Source: a virus
Reading direction: 5' to 3' (one strand)
Virus record (IMG/VR): IMGVR_UViG_3300030108_003797
Location: 1-20,691 of that record
DNA: 20,691 nt
Part shown: in pieces, positions 1 to 6,392 of the stretch
How the letters are laid out: every line of letters starts with the position of its first letter
Position numbering within the stretch: the first letter of the stretch is position 1
Program-made: the position numbers and the translations under genes
Notes under the pieces: model-generated
Seen by the model: the letters and a program-made list of their open reading frames with translations, nothing else
What the model was told of the DNA's origin: nothing
Databases searched by the model: none

Positions 1-1451
1 CAGTTCTCTGCTGACTTATTTCGGTAGCTGATCATGGTGTAATCGTCCGGAAAACCCTGCAGCCGCTCACATTCTCGCGGTGTCAGCCTTCTGACGCTCA
101 AGCCTTGGCGCAAATAGGTTGTCTGCTTCATGCCGGGGTCTGCAGACAAAGCGCCTGAGTACGGCATTTCTCTTACTTCATCGCGCGAATTTTGAGCGAA
201 GCCAGCCGTGGGAACTAATCCTGCTCCGCCTTGCGAAAATATTTCTTGATCTGAATATCCTGGCGATCCTGACACGCTCGCACCAGAATTGAGAGTTGGG
301 TGGGGATTGTCTAGCGTATCCCAATGCGAGCCATGAGCAACCGCTTGTCCGTTTGCAGAGTCCAGGGTGTAGGCGGTCTCTTCTGAGACGCCGCGACCGT
401 TTGCGTTGGTATTGGCAGTCTGTAGCGCCACGGCCTGACTACCGCCTCGAGAATCGAGGCAGTAGGCAGACCCATCGTCGATATAGTCCTTGCCCTGCGG
501 CCCCGCCTCTGGCTTTCTGCCAACGCAATGAGGGTGAATTGCTATAGCCATAGGATCAGCCGCCCTCAACGAGGGTGACACGTCTTCTCCTGCTGCGTGT
601 GCATCGCCACCCCCAGCGGTTGATTGAAAAGCCAGCGGCGTCTGTCCCTCGTTTACCTCTGTGTTAATGCCTTTACTCATGCGGCTTGTCAGTGTGTTGG
701 CGGTGTCCGGTAGATAAACCGGCAACAATGGGGTTCCTCTGCCCGTGCCATCTTCACTCGCATCGAAGCCTTCACCTCGCAGTGTGTGAGCAGTTCCGAT
801 AGGTATCATGGCTTCCGCTTCTACTCGCTCGTTCCCTGTGCGACTGAAAGGAGGGCCGACCGTAACTGCGGGGGCAACTCTTTCCCCTTCCTGTCTGCGC
901 GGCGCAGGATGCCCTTGCAGGCTGTGGCGCTCAAAGAGTACCGCGGCGGCAGGTCGCCAATCTCCAGAATATCCGACAACGAAGACGCGGCGGCGCCGCT
1001 GGGGAACTCCGAAGTACTGAGCATCAAGGATTCTGTAGGCCCACCCATACCGGAGTTCGGCCAAGCCTCCGAGGAAGGCGCCAAAGTCCCGTCCTCCATT
1101 TGAAGACAACACGCCAGGGACGTTCTCCCAGACCAGCCAGCGGGGCCTTTTTCTGTCAGCCAACCTAAGATATTCGAGCGCCAGGTTACCGCGCTCATCG
1201 TCCATTCCCCCTCTAAGTCCTGCGACACTGAAGGATTGACAGGGGGTTCCTCCGACAAGAAGGTCAATTGATCCATAATCATCTGCTCCGATAGTCGTGA
1301 AATCGCCGTGTAGCGGCACATCAGAATAATGATGCTCTAGCACTCGACGCGGAAATTCTTCTATTTCTGAAAAAAAAGAAGGCACCCAACCAAGTGAGTG
1401 CCAAGCGGAAGTAGCGGCCTCAATGCCGCTACAGACTGAACCATACCTCAT
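1..1451 (-). CDS. DNA (cytosine-5-)-methyltransferase, partial (3' end outside window)
   Basis: The gene transfers a methyl group from S-adenosylmethionine to C5 of cytosine in DNA; in phages this usually protects against restriction or marks phage DNA. The frame is open from ATG at 1451 to the left edge, about 483 codons. Family motifs appear in order: motif I SVCSGIEAAT near residues 5-14 with FSEIE following, the catalytic loop GGTPCQSFS with Cys71, ENVPG starting at Glu109, QRRRRVFVVG starting at Gln151, and RRLTPRECERLQGFPDD around 454-470. The last motif, normally followed by a GNS motif, is cut off. About 300 residues separate the QRRRR and RLTPREC motifs, a long target-recognition region with recurring phrases such as AYTLDS, AYCLDS, ANTLTS and AHTLRG. 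The ATG is chosen for the AAGGA eight bases upstream and because motif I follows at once. It is the last visible gene of a minus-strand operon. The recognition site cannot be read from sequence. Confidence 0.96.
   Translation of the reverse strand, partial: MRYGSVCSGIEAATSAWHSLGWVPSFFSEIEEFPRRVLEHHYSDVPLHGDFTTIGADDYGSIDLLVGGTPCQSFSVAGLRGGMDDERGNLALEYLRLADRKRPRWLVWENVPGVLSSNGGRDFGAFLGGLAELRYGWAYRILDAQYFGVPQRRRRVFVVGYSGDWRPAAAVLFERHSLQGHPAPRRQEGERVAPAVTVGPPFSRTGNERVEAEAMIPIGTAHTLRGEGFDASEDGTGRGTPLLPVYLPDTANTLTSRMSKGINTEVNEGQTPLAFQSTAGGGDAHAAGEDVSPSLRAADPMAIAIHPHCVGRKPEAGPQGKDYIDDGSAYCLDSRGGSQAVALQTANTNANGRGVSEETAYTLDSANGQAVAHGSHWDTLDNPHPTLNSGASVSGSPGYSDQEIFSQGGAGLVPTAGFAQNSRDEVREMPYSGALSADPGMKQTTYLRQGLSVRRLTPRECERLQGFPDDYTMISYRNKSAEN
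821..1276 (-). CDS. Alternative-frame ORF nested inside the cytosine methyltransferase gene (possible dual coding)
   Basis: A 151-codon ORF runs on the same strand as the methyltransferase but in another frame, from ATG at 1276 to TAG at 821. It begins MDQLTFLSEEPPVNPSVSQD and contains CSLSDILE-like text (here SSLSDILEIGDLPPRYSLS) and GILRRADRKGKELPPQL. GGAG lies nine bases before this ATG; the frame is open further up to an ATG at 1321 but without a better ribosome-binding site. It covers the PCQ, ENV and QRRRR motifs of the host frame, so its sequence is strongly constrained by the methyltransferase. From memory, very similar proteins are deposited as hypothetical proteins from many phages and prophages, which may reflect real translation or repeated automatic annotation of a conserved shadow frame. 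No domain or function is recognised. It is listed because of its length and start site, with low confidence that it is expressed. Confidence 0.35.
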   Translation of the reverse strand: MDQLTFLSEEPPVNPSVSQDLEGEWTMSAVTWRSNILGWLTEKGPAGWSGRTSLACCLQMEDGTLAPSSEAWPNSGMGGPTESLMLSTSEFPSGAAASSLSDILEIGDLPPRYSLSATACKGILRRADRKGKELPPQLRSALLSVAQGTSE

Positions 1452-1470
1452 GGATTTGTCCTTTTAAGAG

Positions 1471-1941
1471 TTACCAGCGATTGAGATTGTCCTCACAATC
1501 AGCTCTACTGAAAGAGGCGGTGCCTTCCACATAAACTTCATCTACACAGACGCCGTGCCTAAATTCTGGCACCCATGCCGGACCACGACTCCTCTCGTGA
1601 AACTCTACTTGATAGGCTCGCCACACTTCTTCTTCAATGCCACCCACATTTTCGATTGCACTTCTGATATGCACCAACGAATCTTGGTCAGCATGCTCAA
1701 GACTTGCAGCCCGCAACTGCATCGCAGACATCGTAGTGTCAGCCGGATCGAAGTCTGCCCAAGTGTTGGGGTTCAGCATGGCTGACTCGTCGTATCGCGG
1801 GTCATCTTTTGCGTAAGGAAACCATCTTCCAGCGGTGATGAAACATTCCTCGCTCACCTTTTCGATGATCACTGCAAGCCACTCTGCACCCATAGCCTTG
1901 GAGTCCACTTTGCTTCTAACTTGGTCGCCTACTTTAAACAC
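1471..1941 (-). CDS. Hypothetical phage protein, 156 aa
   Basis: Not recognised. The product is acidic and soluble, without signal peptide or membrane segment. The N-terminus FKVGDQVRSKVDS, followed by a hydrophobic stretch EWLAVIIEKV, resembles the opening of a small SH3/KOW-like beta barrel, but this is only a resemblance. The middle is acidic (ADFDPADTT) and the C-terminus is rich in Glu, Asp and Trp. The start is GTG at 1941, chosen because GGAG lies six bases upstream and the frame opens directly onto the barrel-like strand. It overlaps the preceding gene by eight bases and stops 19 bases before the methyltransferase ATG, so it is probably translated as part of the same operon. Confidence 0.75.
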   Translation of the reverse strand: MFKVGDQVRSKVDSKAMGAEWLAVIIEKVSEECFITAGRWFPYAKDDPRYDESAMLNPNTWADFDPADTTMSAMQLRAASLEHADQDSLVHIRSAIENVGGIEEEVWRAYQVEFHERSRGPAWVPEFRHGVCVDEVYVEGTASFSRADCEDNLNRW

Positions 1942-2278
1942 TGTCTACTCCATAATCGCCACCGCGATACTCTGCCCATACAGTCATCCAAGCGTCTAAC
2001 GCATCTTCAAGATTGTCGCCTTTGTCAGCCTGACAGATAGCGCTTCCAAGAGTTTCAAAGCTTGTGGTTTTCGCGTCACAGAAATCTTCAAGCTCTCGCA
2101 ACCACTTGTGATCTTGTCGCTTGCTTCCCTGGAGGCGCAAGTCAACACATCCACCATCACCCTTGTCTGAAGCCACTAACACAACCTCTCCGTCGAGTGA
2201 TACTTCTGCCTCCCACGCCACACCGCGATGGTGTTCAAACTCTTCAATTTTGGTTACCACTAAGTTGCTCAATTGCAT
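1934..2278 (-). CDS. Hypothetical phage protein, 114 aa
   Basis: Not recognised. It is an acidic soluble protein: a probable beta-rich N-terminal half (LSNLVVTKIEEF, AEVSLDGEVVLVAS, CVDLRLQG) and a helical C-terminal half with several Trp (ALDAWMTVWAEY). The start ATG at 2278 has GGGAG seven bases upstream. The 3' end overlaps the GTG of the next gene by eight bases, so the two are likely translationally coupled. Its 5' leader contains one of two identical 16-bp hairpins, ending 19 bases before the ATG, which may influence its mRNA. Probably an accessory protein of the early or modification operon; function unknown. Confidence 0.75.
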   Translation of the reverse strand: MQLSNLVVTKIEEFEHHRGVAWEAEVSLDGEVVLVASDKGDGGCVDLRLQGSKRQDHKWLRELEDFCDAKTTSFETLGSAICQADKGDNLEDALDAWMTVWAEYRGGDYGVDSV

Positions 2279-2297
2279 GATGTTGCTCCCTGATAAC

Positions 2298-2313
2298 GGC
2301 CGCTTACGCGGCC
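2298..2313. repeat. Perfect 16-bp hairpin, copy 1
   Basis: GGCCGCTTACGCGGCC is a six-base-pair GC-only stem with a TTAC loop (GTAA on the transcribed minus strand). An identical copy lies 38 bp away at 2336-2351. It sits in the leader of the 114-aa gene, just upstream of that gene's GGGAG ribosome-binding site. No run of T follows on the minus strand, so it is not a classical intrinsic terminator. Confidence 0.8.
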
Positions 2314-2335
2314 TGATCTTCTACCTTTTGGTTCG

Positions 2336-2351
2336 GGCCGCTTACGCGGCC
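2336..2351. repeat. Perfect 16-bp hairpin, copy 2, containing a stop codon
   Basis: This is the same 16-bp sequence as 2298-2313. On the minus strand its GTAA loop contains the TAA stop of the 65-aa gene, so the final Ala-Ala codons form one arm. The stem is entirely G/C. No T-tract follows. It could be an mRNA-stabilising 3' hairpin, a processing site or a weak terminator. Confidence 0.8.
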
Positions 2352-2539
2352 AGCTCTGGCTTCAATTCTTCCAAATCTTGCAGAATCACATGCTTATAGT
2401 GTGACCATAAGAGTTGGTTACCGTTTTGCGTGACATACCACTCGCCTGATCTAAACCGCTTGGTGCACTTGTATACTCTGATGCTGGGGTCTTTCGCCAC
2501 GCTCCAAACGCTCTTATCAATTTTTTTCAACTTAACCAT
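2342..2539 (-). CDS. Small basic hypothetical protein, 65 aa
   Basis: Not recognised. The product begins MVKLKKIDKSVWSVAKDPSI and continues with a Trp/Tyr-rich stretch (GEWYVTQNGN, LLWSHYKHVILQDLEELKP) that reads like a compact beta-hairpin plus helix domain. The frame is open further upstream to 2623, but ATG at 2539 is preferred: AAGGG lies nine bases before it, and the extra N-terminal residues (HRHGNCHTPLVV) look non-coding and cover a candidate promoter. The gene ends inside a perfect hairpin. Role unknown; it belongs to the oxygenase-methyltransferase operon. Confidence 0.7.
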   Translation of the reverse strand: MVKLKKIDKSVWSVAKDPSIRVYKCTKRFRSGEWYVTQNGNQLLWSHYKHVILQDLEELKPELAA

Positions 2540-2581
2540 GTCTTTTTCCCTTTCGGTCAGGACCATCCCGACCACAAGAGG

Positions 2582-2610
2582 AGTATGACAGTTACCGTGT
2601 CGATGTGCAA
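2582..2610 (-). promoter_or_regulatory. Candidate sigma70-type promoter
   Basis: On the minus strand TTGCAC (2610-2605) is separated by 17 bases from CATACT (2587-2582), a partial match to the -35 and -10 consensus at ideal spacing. It lies in the 91-bp gap between the oxygenase stop and the preferred ATG of the 65-aa gene, the largest non-coding gap in this operon. It could drive the three small genes and the methyltransferase independently of the oxygenase. Pattern match only. Confidence 0.3.
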
Positions 2611-2630
2611 CAGTTTGCAACAATTATTTT

Positions 2631-3350
2631 TCATTTAGATAACAATAGCTTAGTGCGCTCTTTCAGCCGATCTCGGTCATACAGCCAGAAAACCAGAAGA
2701 TAACGATCGCCTCGGGCGACCGGCAACCCGCGGTGCAGTTTTGTAAATGATGGGAAGATGAGCGCGTGCCCGGTAGGCAGCGGCTTCAGTTTGCCAGCGC
2801 CGTGAAACTCTGTTCCGCCGCCGTCGTAGTCACCGCTATTCAGTGGCACCACGACACTGATGTCTGCGCTTTCATCATGGTGCCAGGCGCCCTGTTGCTT
2901 GTCGCGGATGTTGTAGTTAGCCAGCTGTATTGAGGCAATGTCTGCACAGTTGCGCTGGTAGAGCTGAAAGAAGATTGGCTGCAGCACGCTTCGCACACAG
3001 AAAAACATGGTCCGGTAGAGCTCGGGCACTTTGTCTTTCAGCACGATCTCTGGGATTTGTCGCAGCTGGTCCTCTTCATCATTGACCTCGAAGAGCCCCA
3101 TCTCCTTCATCTCTTTTATCTCTTCGACCAGCATTTTGCAATACTGCCGACGAAGCAGCGGTGCCCGGTAAATATCTGGGAATAGTTTTTTGATGTGCGA
3201 CTTGATCGGCAGCTGCTCGAGATCCTCCATCCCGCGGCTTGCTTGATATCTTGCAATCATGGGCAATGATGCCTGCGCTGCCTCATACACTGGCTGATGC
3301 ACCATCCAGTGGGATCGCATCGAAAGCAAGTAATTATCGAACTTGTGCAT
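2631..3350 (-). CDS. 2-oxoglutarate/Fe(II)-dependent dioxygenase (prolyl-4-hydroxylase-like)
   Basis: The predicted activity is oxidative hydroxylation using 2-oxoglutarate, O2 and Fe(II); the substrate is unknown. The C-terminal half shows the double-stranded beta-helix signature: His157 and Asp159 in WHHDES as the HxD pair, DYDGGGTEFHG at 174-184, GHALIFPS at 194-201, distal His206 in KLHRGLP, and Arg216 in GDRYLLVFWL as the likely 2-oxoglutarate ligand. All iron ligands are present. The N-terminal ~110 residues are helical and not recognised. The 239-aa length is normal for phage members of this superfamily. The ATG at 3350 has no clear ribosome-binding site (upstream TTGGCAC is weak). It is the first gene of the minus-strand operon that ends in the DNA methyltransferase, and lies divergent from a regulator candidate. 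The GGGTEFH and HRGLP context fits the P4H type better than the TET/JBP type. Confidence 0.9.
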   Translation of the reverse strand: MHKFDNYLLSMRSHWMVHQPVYEAAQASLPMIARYQASRGMEDLEQLPIKSHIKKLFPDIYRAPLLRRQYCKMLVEEIKEMKEMGLFEVNDEEDQLRQIPEIVLKDKVPELYRTMFFCVRSVLQPIFFQLYQRNCADIASIQLANYNIRDKQQGAWHHDESADISVVVPLNSGDYDGGGTEFHGAGKLKPLPTGHALIFPSFTKLHRGLPVARGDRYLLVFWLYDRDRLKERTKLLLSK

Positions 3351-3407
3351 ACGTTTGTGCCAAGGTACTATTCGTTGTAACAGTAGGTTATCAAAGAGGG
3401 ATTAGAC
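3351..3407. promoter_or_regulatory. Divergent intergenic region with a candidate operator palindrome
   Basis: This 57-bp spacer separates the leftward oxygenase operon from the rightward regulator pair and must hold the start signals for at least one direction. It contains an imperfect palindrome at 3375-3394: TTGTAAC, a five-base spacer, then GTTATCAA. That would be a plausible site for the ribbon-helix-helix protein encoded immediately to the right. No convincing -35/-10 pair was seen; TTGTGC at 3355-3360 with TAACAG at 3378-3383 is a weak candidate. GAGGG at 3396-3400 is the ribosome-binding site of the rightward gene. Confidence 0.4.
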
Positions 3408-3590
3408 ATGGAAGAAGCAGTAACTACTCCGGTCGCAAATCGGGAGCAGCGTAAAACCCTGGCCGTCGATCCCGTTACATACGAAATGCTTTCACGCATT
3501 TGTGCGGATCAGCGTCGGTCCAAGATTACGCAGCTGAGAATGTTGATTGAGGAAGAGTTCGATCGACTTGGTTTGAGTCTGGAGGATTAA
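3408..3590 (+). CDS. Small ribbon-helix-helix-like DNA-binding protein (putative regulator)
   Basis: The 60-aa product has the profile of the Arc/MetJ/CopG fold: a short basic strand RKTLAVDP (residues 15-22), a first helix VTYEMLSRICADQRRS, a turn, and a second helix ITQLRMLIEEEFDRLG. Proteins of this fold act as dimers, inserting the N-terminal strand into the major groove. ATG 3408 is supported by GAGGG seven bases upstream. It is one of only two credible plus-strand genes in the window and starts next to a palindrome in the divergent spacer, which suggests autoregulation and control of the oxygenase operon. The next gene overlaps it by one base (TAATG). The assignment rests on pattern, not a database match. 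Confidence 0.7.
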   Translation: MEEAVTTPVANREQRKTLAVDPVTYEMLSRICADQRRSKITQLRMLIEEEFDRLGLSLED

Positions 3591-3874
3591 TGAAGCTTTT
3601 TAAAAGCAAAGAAAAAAAGGTGCCTCAGGCTTACCAGCCGGTACTCGAGAGCATGGAAATAATCGATCTATTCAGCCGCATGACGCTACACCAGCAAATG
3701 GCGTTGATGCGTTTGATGAGCCGAAATCTTGTAATCGACACCGGCGATTTGCTGATGGGCTATGAGCTCGATTGGAGTGTAGAGAGCGCCCTCATAGTGG
3801 GACGCCTTTCTCTTGATGACACAGTTTCCCCTACGCCAGAAGTTGCCCAATCCCTGCCTGCCGAGCAGCAATAA
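3590..3874 (+). CDS. Small hypothetical protein coupled to the RHH gene, 94 aa
   Basis: Not recognised. It has a basic N-terminus (MKLFKSKEKKV), an amphipathic helical centre (MEIIDLFSRMTLHQQMALMR and following), a DWSVESALIVGRLSLDD segment, and a Pro/Gln-rich tail. There is no signal peptide or membrane helix. The ATG overlaps the TAA of the RHH gene (TAATG) and GGAGG lies six bases upstream, so translation is well supported. Its last 44 bases overlap the 3' end of the large leftward ejection-type gene, in antisense. It may be an accessory partner of the regulator. Confidence 0.7.
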   Translation: MKLFKSKEKKVPQAYQPVLESMEIIDLFSRMTLHQQMALMRLMSRNLVIDTGDLLMGYELDWSVESALIVGRLSLDDTVSPTPEVAQSLPAEQQ

Positions 3875-6392
3875 GCCTGTCTTCCTCGTCCGGTAGCAAA
3901 GTGGGAGAAAGTGGCGAAGGTGACATCGCTGCCTGGAACTCAGACGCACTGACAGGCTCCATGAAGGGCAAAGGGTCGAAGACACTTTGAGACGCCGCGA
4001 TGTCAGCCATGCGGCCTTCCATTTCCTCTCTCGAGGGCAGCAGCTTGTCAGCTACTGTGCTCGGCACCGACTCTCTGAACCGCATCTCATTGTCTTCTGG
4101 CATCGCTGCAACTGAGGGCGTTGACGCGGACCCCTCAAATGCCAGCGGCTCCAACGTCTCGCCCTGCATTCCACTTACAATGGCTTGGATCTCCTCACGT
4201 ATTTCGGGCTCTACCTCCCAGATCTGCACCAGGCGCCGGACATGCTGACCAAATGAGTTGGGGTTGTAGGCAGCAGTCTGCACACCCTCTGCCAGCCATT
4301 TAACGAACCGAGGGCTCGTCAACAGCTTGGCCATAGCAAACGGCGCAATCAAAGATCCAAAGCCGAACTCAAAGCCGTCTGACCCGGTAGTAGCGCCTGC
4401 GGCTATCTCTGCGCCAAAGGGCGCAAACAGTGAAAGCGCATAGACCGCCCGGGCAGTGCCGCTGGGGTTGTTCATCGCTTTTGCGGTGTTAGCAACTCGG
4501 CCGATCGCGAAGGTGAGGTCATTCATTGCTGAGCTGAGCTCTTTGTACCGACCTCCGCGGAATAAAATGTCTTGCGCCTCTGGCGACAGACTGTTGAAGT
4601 TTTTATAGAACCTGCTGGCGCTGAAACCAGCTTGTTCCAGAGCTTCCGCTCCCGTTTGCTCTACCCCTTCTTCTGCGAATTCTCTGGCTCCCCTGGCGCC
4701 AAAGTTTGGAAGACCCATGCTGCCCAGCATGTATCCCGTTAAAACCTCAAATTCTTCCTCAGTAAATTTATCTCGCAATGCAGCTAGGCGATCACCGCCT
4801 TCACCCATGCCTTGCTTAACCAAATTGAGAGCCAGCCGTGCCTCGTCACCACCCTTGGCAATCACCTTGTCAATGAAGCGGATGGACCCGCCGGGGCCCT
4901 GATTCTTTTTCACAAAGGCATTGGCTTCTGAGTACAGCCTTTCAATATCTCTGGCTCGATCGACAACGCCCTCTGCACCCTCTTCAAACAAGTCGCCCTG
5001 CCGCAGACGCACGGCAGCTTCCTCTACCAGAGCATCAATATCTTTCGTGAGATAACCCACTAGCTCTTTTTGCTTGGCCTGTTGAGCGTTGAGCTTGGCG
5101 CCAGTGGAAACCGCGGAATCCAAATCCCTCATCAAGCTCGTTCTTAAAGCTCGCAAGCGATCGAAGGTGAGCGCACCATTTTCCGCGTCTTTCAACACTT
5201 TCGCAGCTTGTTCTAAAGCAGGATGCAAGAAGGGAGCACCTGTAGCCGTCTGTGAGTCGGCTATATATTTTTCTATAAAGGCTCGTGTGTTGGGCGCTGT
5301 AGACGTGATGTCAGGCATCAAATCGCGCACACCGTCATACATTGTTTTCAGCTTTGCGTCGTATCGGTCACGCGCTGCTTGGGCGCTTTCTACGACACTC
5401 TCCGCAGTTTCTGCAAAACTGCGGCGACCGCCAAATTTATCGGCCAGCGCCAGTGCTCTCTCTTCCAGTTGCTTCACTGTCCTGGCGGCGTTCTCCCGCA
5501 TTATTTTTGAGGACGGCAACAAATTCATAAGCGCGCTGTTTTCAATCAGCTCTAACACCGGATTCGCTGATACCTGGGCCGCGGTCGGATTGGTCACACC
5601 AGCTCGGGTCAGCTTATCTAATGCCTCTTTTGCCGGCGCGCTAATGGCGTTGATGCCGTAGCGGATTGGGGCGCCTGCGACATGTTTCACCCCTTGAGCA
5701 ATTTTGTTAACGACCGGCCCGGCAACGGCATTAATGCCAGCCGTTGTACCCACGTCAACCAGCTGCTCTAGGCCGGTACGCGGATCCTCGATTTCGTTGA
5801 AGTAACGCAATATGCTGAGATAAGCTTCTCTCGCAGCTGCCGATCCCGCGCCCTCCCCGGCCATCACTAATGCCGGAGCTGCTACCGCCCCGATACCTCC
5901 ACTTGCTACAGTCGTGCCTCCGGCTGCAGCAAGTCCTGCGGTAGCGCCGCCAATCGCCCCAGCTGTCTCTGCGATCTCCGGCCCCACGTCGAGGATGTCA
6001 CGGAGACCTGGCACTGGGACGCCGAAAAGCCGTAGATCTTCATCGAAAAGTGTAGGCACTCCGGTCTGAGGATCTTTGTAAATGAAATTACCGCGCCCAT
6101 ATTTAGCTGCTCCCGAGGCCGGGTCGTAGACCTCCACAGGCATGGCGTCAGGGTAGAAAGTTCTGAGGATCTCAAGCCGATTCGCTGGTCGTGTCGCAGC
6201 AGATACCGCAGCACGCACGTTTGCTGGCGCACCAGTTTTGGTGTCTATCTTGCTGTCCATCATCTGCTCTGTAGCTTGGAGCAGCATTTCGTCATCCATA
6301 TTTGTAAAGCCAGGAGTGACAGGCGGCTTTGGGGGGAATGCCGTGTCGAACAAAATGTCATCCGGCAGAGTGCTCAAAGATGAGTTACTCAT
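3831..6392 (-). CDS. Large internal virion / DNA-ejection-type protein, 853 aa
   Basis: Inferred to be a minor virion protein of the kind podoviruses carry inside the capsid and eject with DNA. The N-terminal ~30 residues are Pro-rich; residues ~75-130 include YGRGNFIYKDPQTGVPTLFDEDLRLFG cut here as YGRGNFIYKDP and TLFDEDLRLF, a pattern I associate with phage ejection proteins. A Gly/Ala-rich hydrophobic stretch at ~138-185 (TAGAIGGATAGLAAAGG and following) could insert into a membrane. Long helical segments at ~290-560 suggest coiled coil. A second hydrophobic Gly/Ala-rich stretch precedes a Glu/Pro-rich C-terminal tail. No lytic transglycosylase motif is apparent. ATG 6392 has GAGGAG nine bases upstream and overlaps the previous gene by eight bases. 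The 3' end overlaps the convergent plus-strand gene. It is the last gene of the late operon. Confidence 0.8.
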   Translation of the reverse strand: MSNSSLSTLPDDILFDTAFPPKPPVTPGFTNMDDEMLLQATEQMMDSKIDTKTGAPANVRAAVSAATRPANRLEILRTFYPDAMPVEVYDPASGAAKYGRGNFIYKDPQTGVPTLFDEDLRLFGVPVPGLRDILDVGPEIAETAGAIGGATAGLAAAGGTTVASGGIGAVAAPALVMAGEGAGSAAAREAYLSILRYFNEIEDPRTGLEQLVDVGTTAGINAVAGPVVNKIAQGVKHVAGAPIRYGINAISAPAKEALDKLTRAGVTNPTAAQVSANPVLELIENSALMNLLPSSKIMRENAARTVKQLEERALALADKFGGRRSFAETAESVVESAQAARDRYDAKLKTMYDGVRDLMPDITSTAPNTRAFIEKYIADSQTATGAPFLHPALEQAAKVLKDAENGALTFDRLRALRTSLMRDLDSAVSTGAKLNAQQAKQKELVGYLTKDIDALVEEAAVRLRQGDLFEEGAEGVVDRARDIERLYSEANAFVKKNQGPGGSIRFIDKVIAKGGDEARLALNLVKQGMGEGGDRLAALRDKFTEEEFEVLTGYMLGSMGLPNFGARGAREFAEEGVEQTGAEALEQAGFSASRFYKNFNSLSPEAQDILFRGGRYKELSSAMNDLTFAIGRVANTAKAMNNPSGTARAVYALSLFAPFGAEIAAGATTGSDGFEFGFGSLIAPFAMAKLLTSPRFVKWLAEGVQTAAYNPNSFGQHVRRLVQIWEVEPEIREEIQAIVSGMQGETLEPLAFEGSASTPSVAAMPEDNEMRFRESVPSTVADKLLPSREEMEGRMADIAASQSVFDPLPFMEPVSASEFQAAMSPSPLSPTLLPDEEDRLIAARQAGIGQLLA

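Noticed and set aside
786-1103. Plus-strand ORFs opposite the methyltransferase
   Set aside because: They are antisense to the conserved catalytic region and their composition follows the complement of that gene; unlike the same-strand 151-codon ORF they have no ribosome-binding site or remembered homologues.
2298-2351. Twin hairpins as intrinsic terminators
   Set aside because: Neither hairpin is followed by a T-tract in either direction, so they are reported as repeats instead.
5089-5661. 190-codon plus-strand ORF opposite the ejection-type gene
   Set aside because: It is antisense to a well-supported 853-aa gene, has no ribosome-binding site of note, and its Ser/Ala-rich composition is what the complement of an Ala/Leu/Glu-rich gene produces.
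5906-6232. 108-codon minus-strand ORF within the 853-aa gene
   Set aside because: Out-of-frame shadow with an Arg/Ser/Leu-rich, non-protein-like composition and no start signal.
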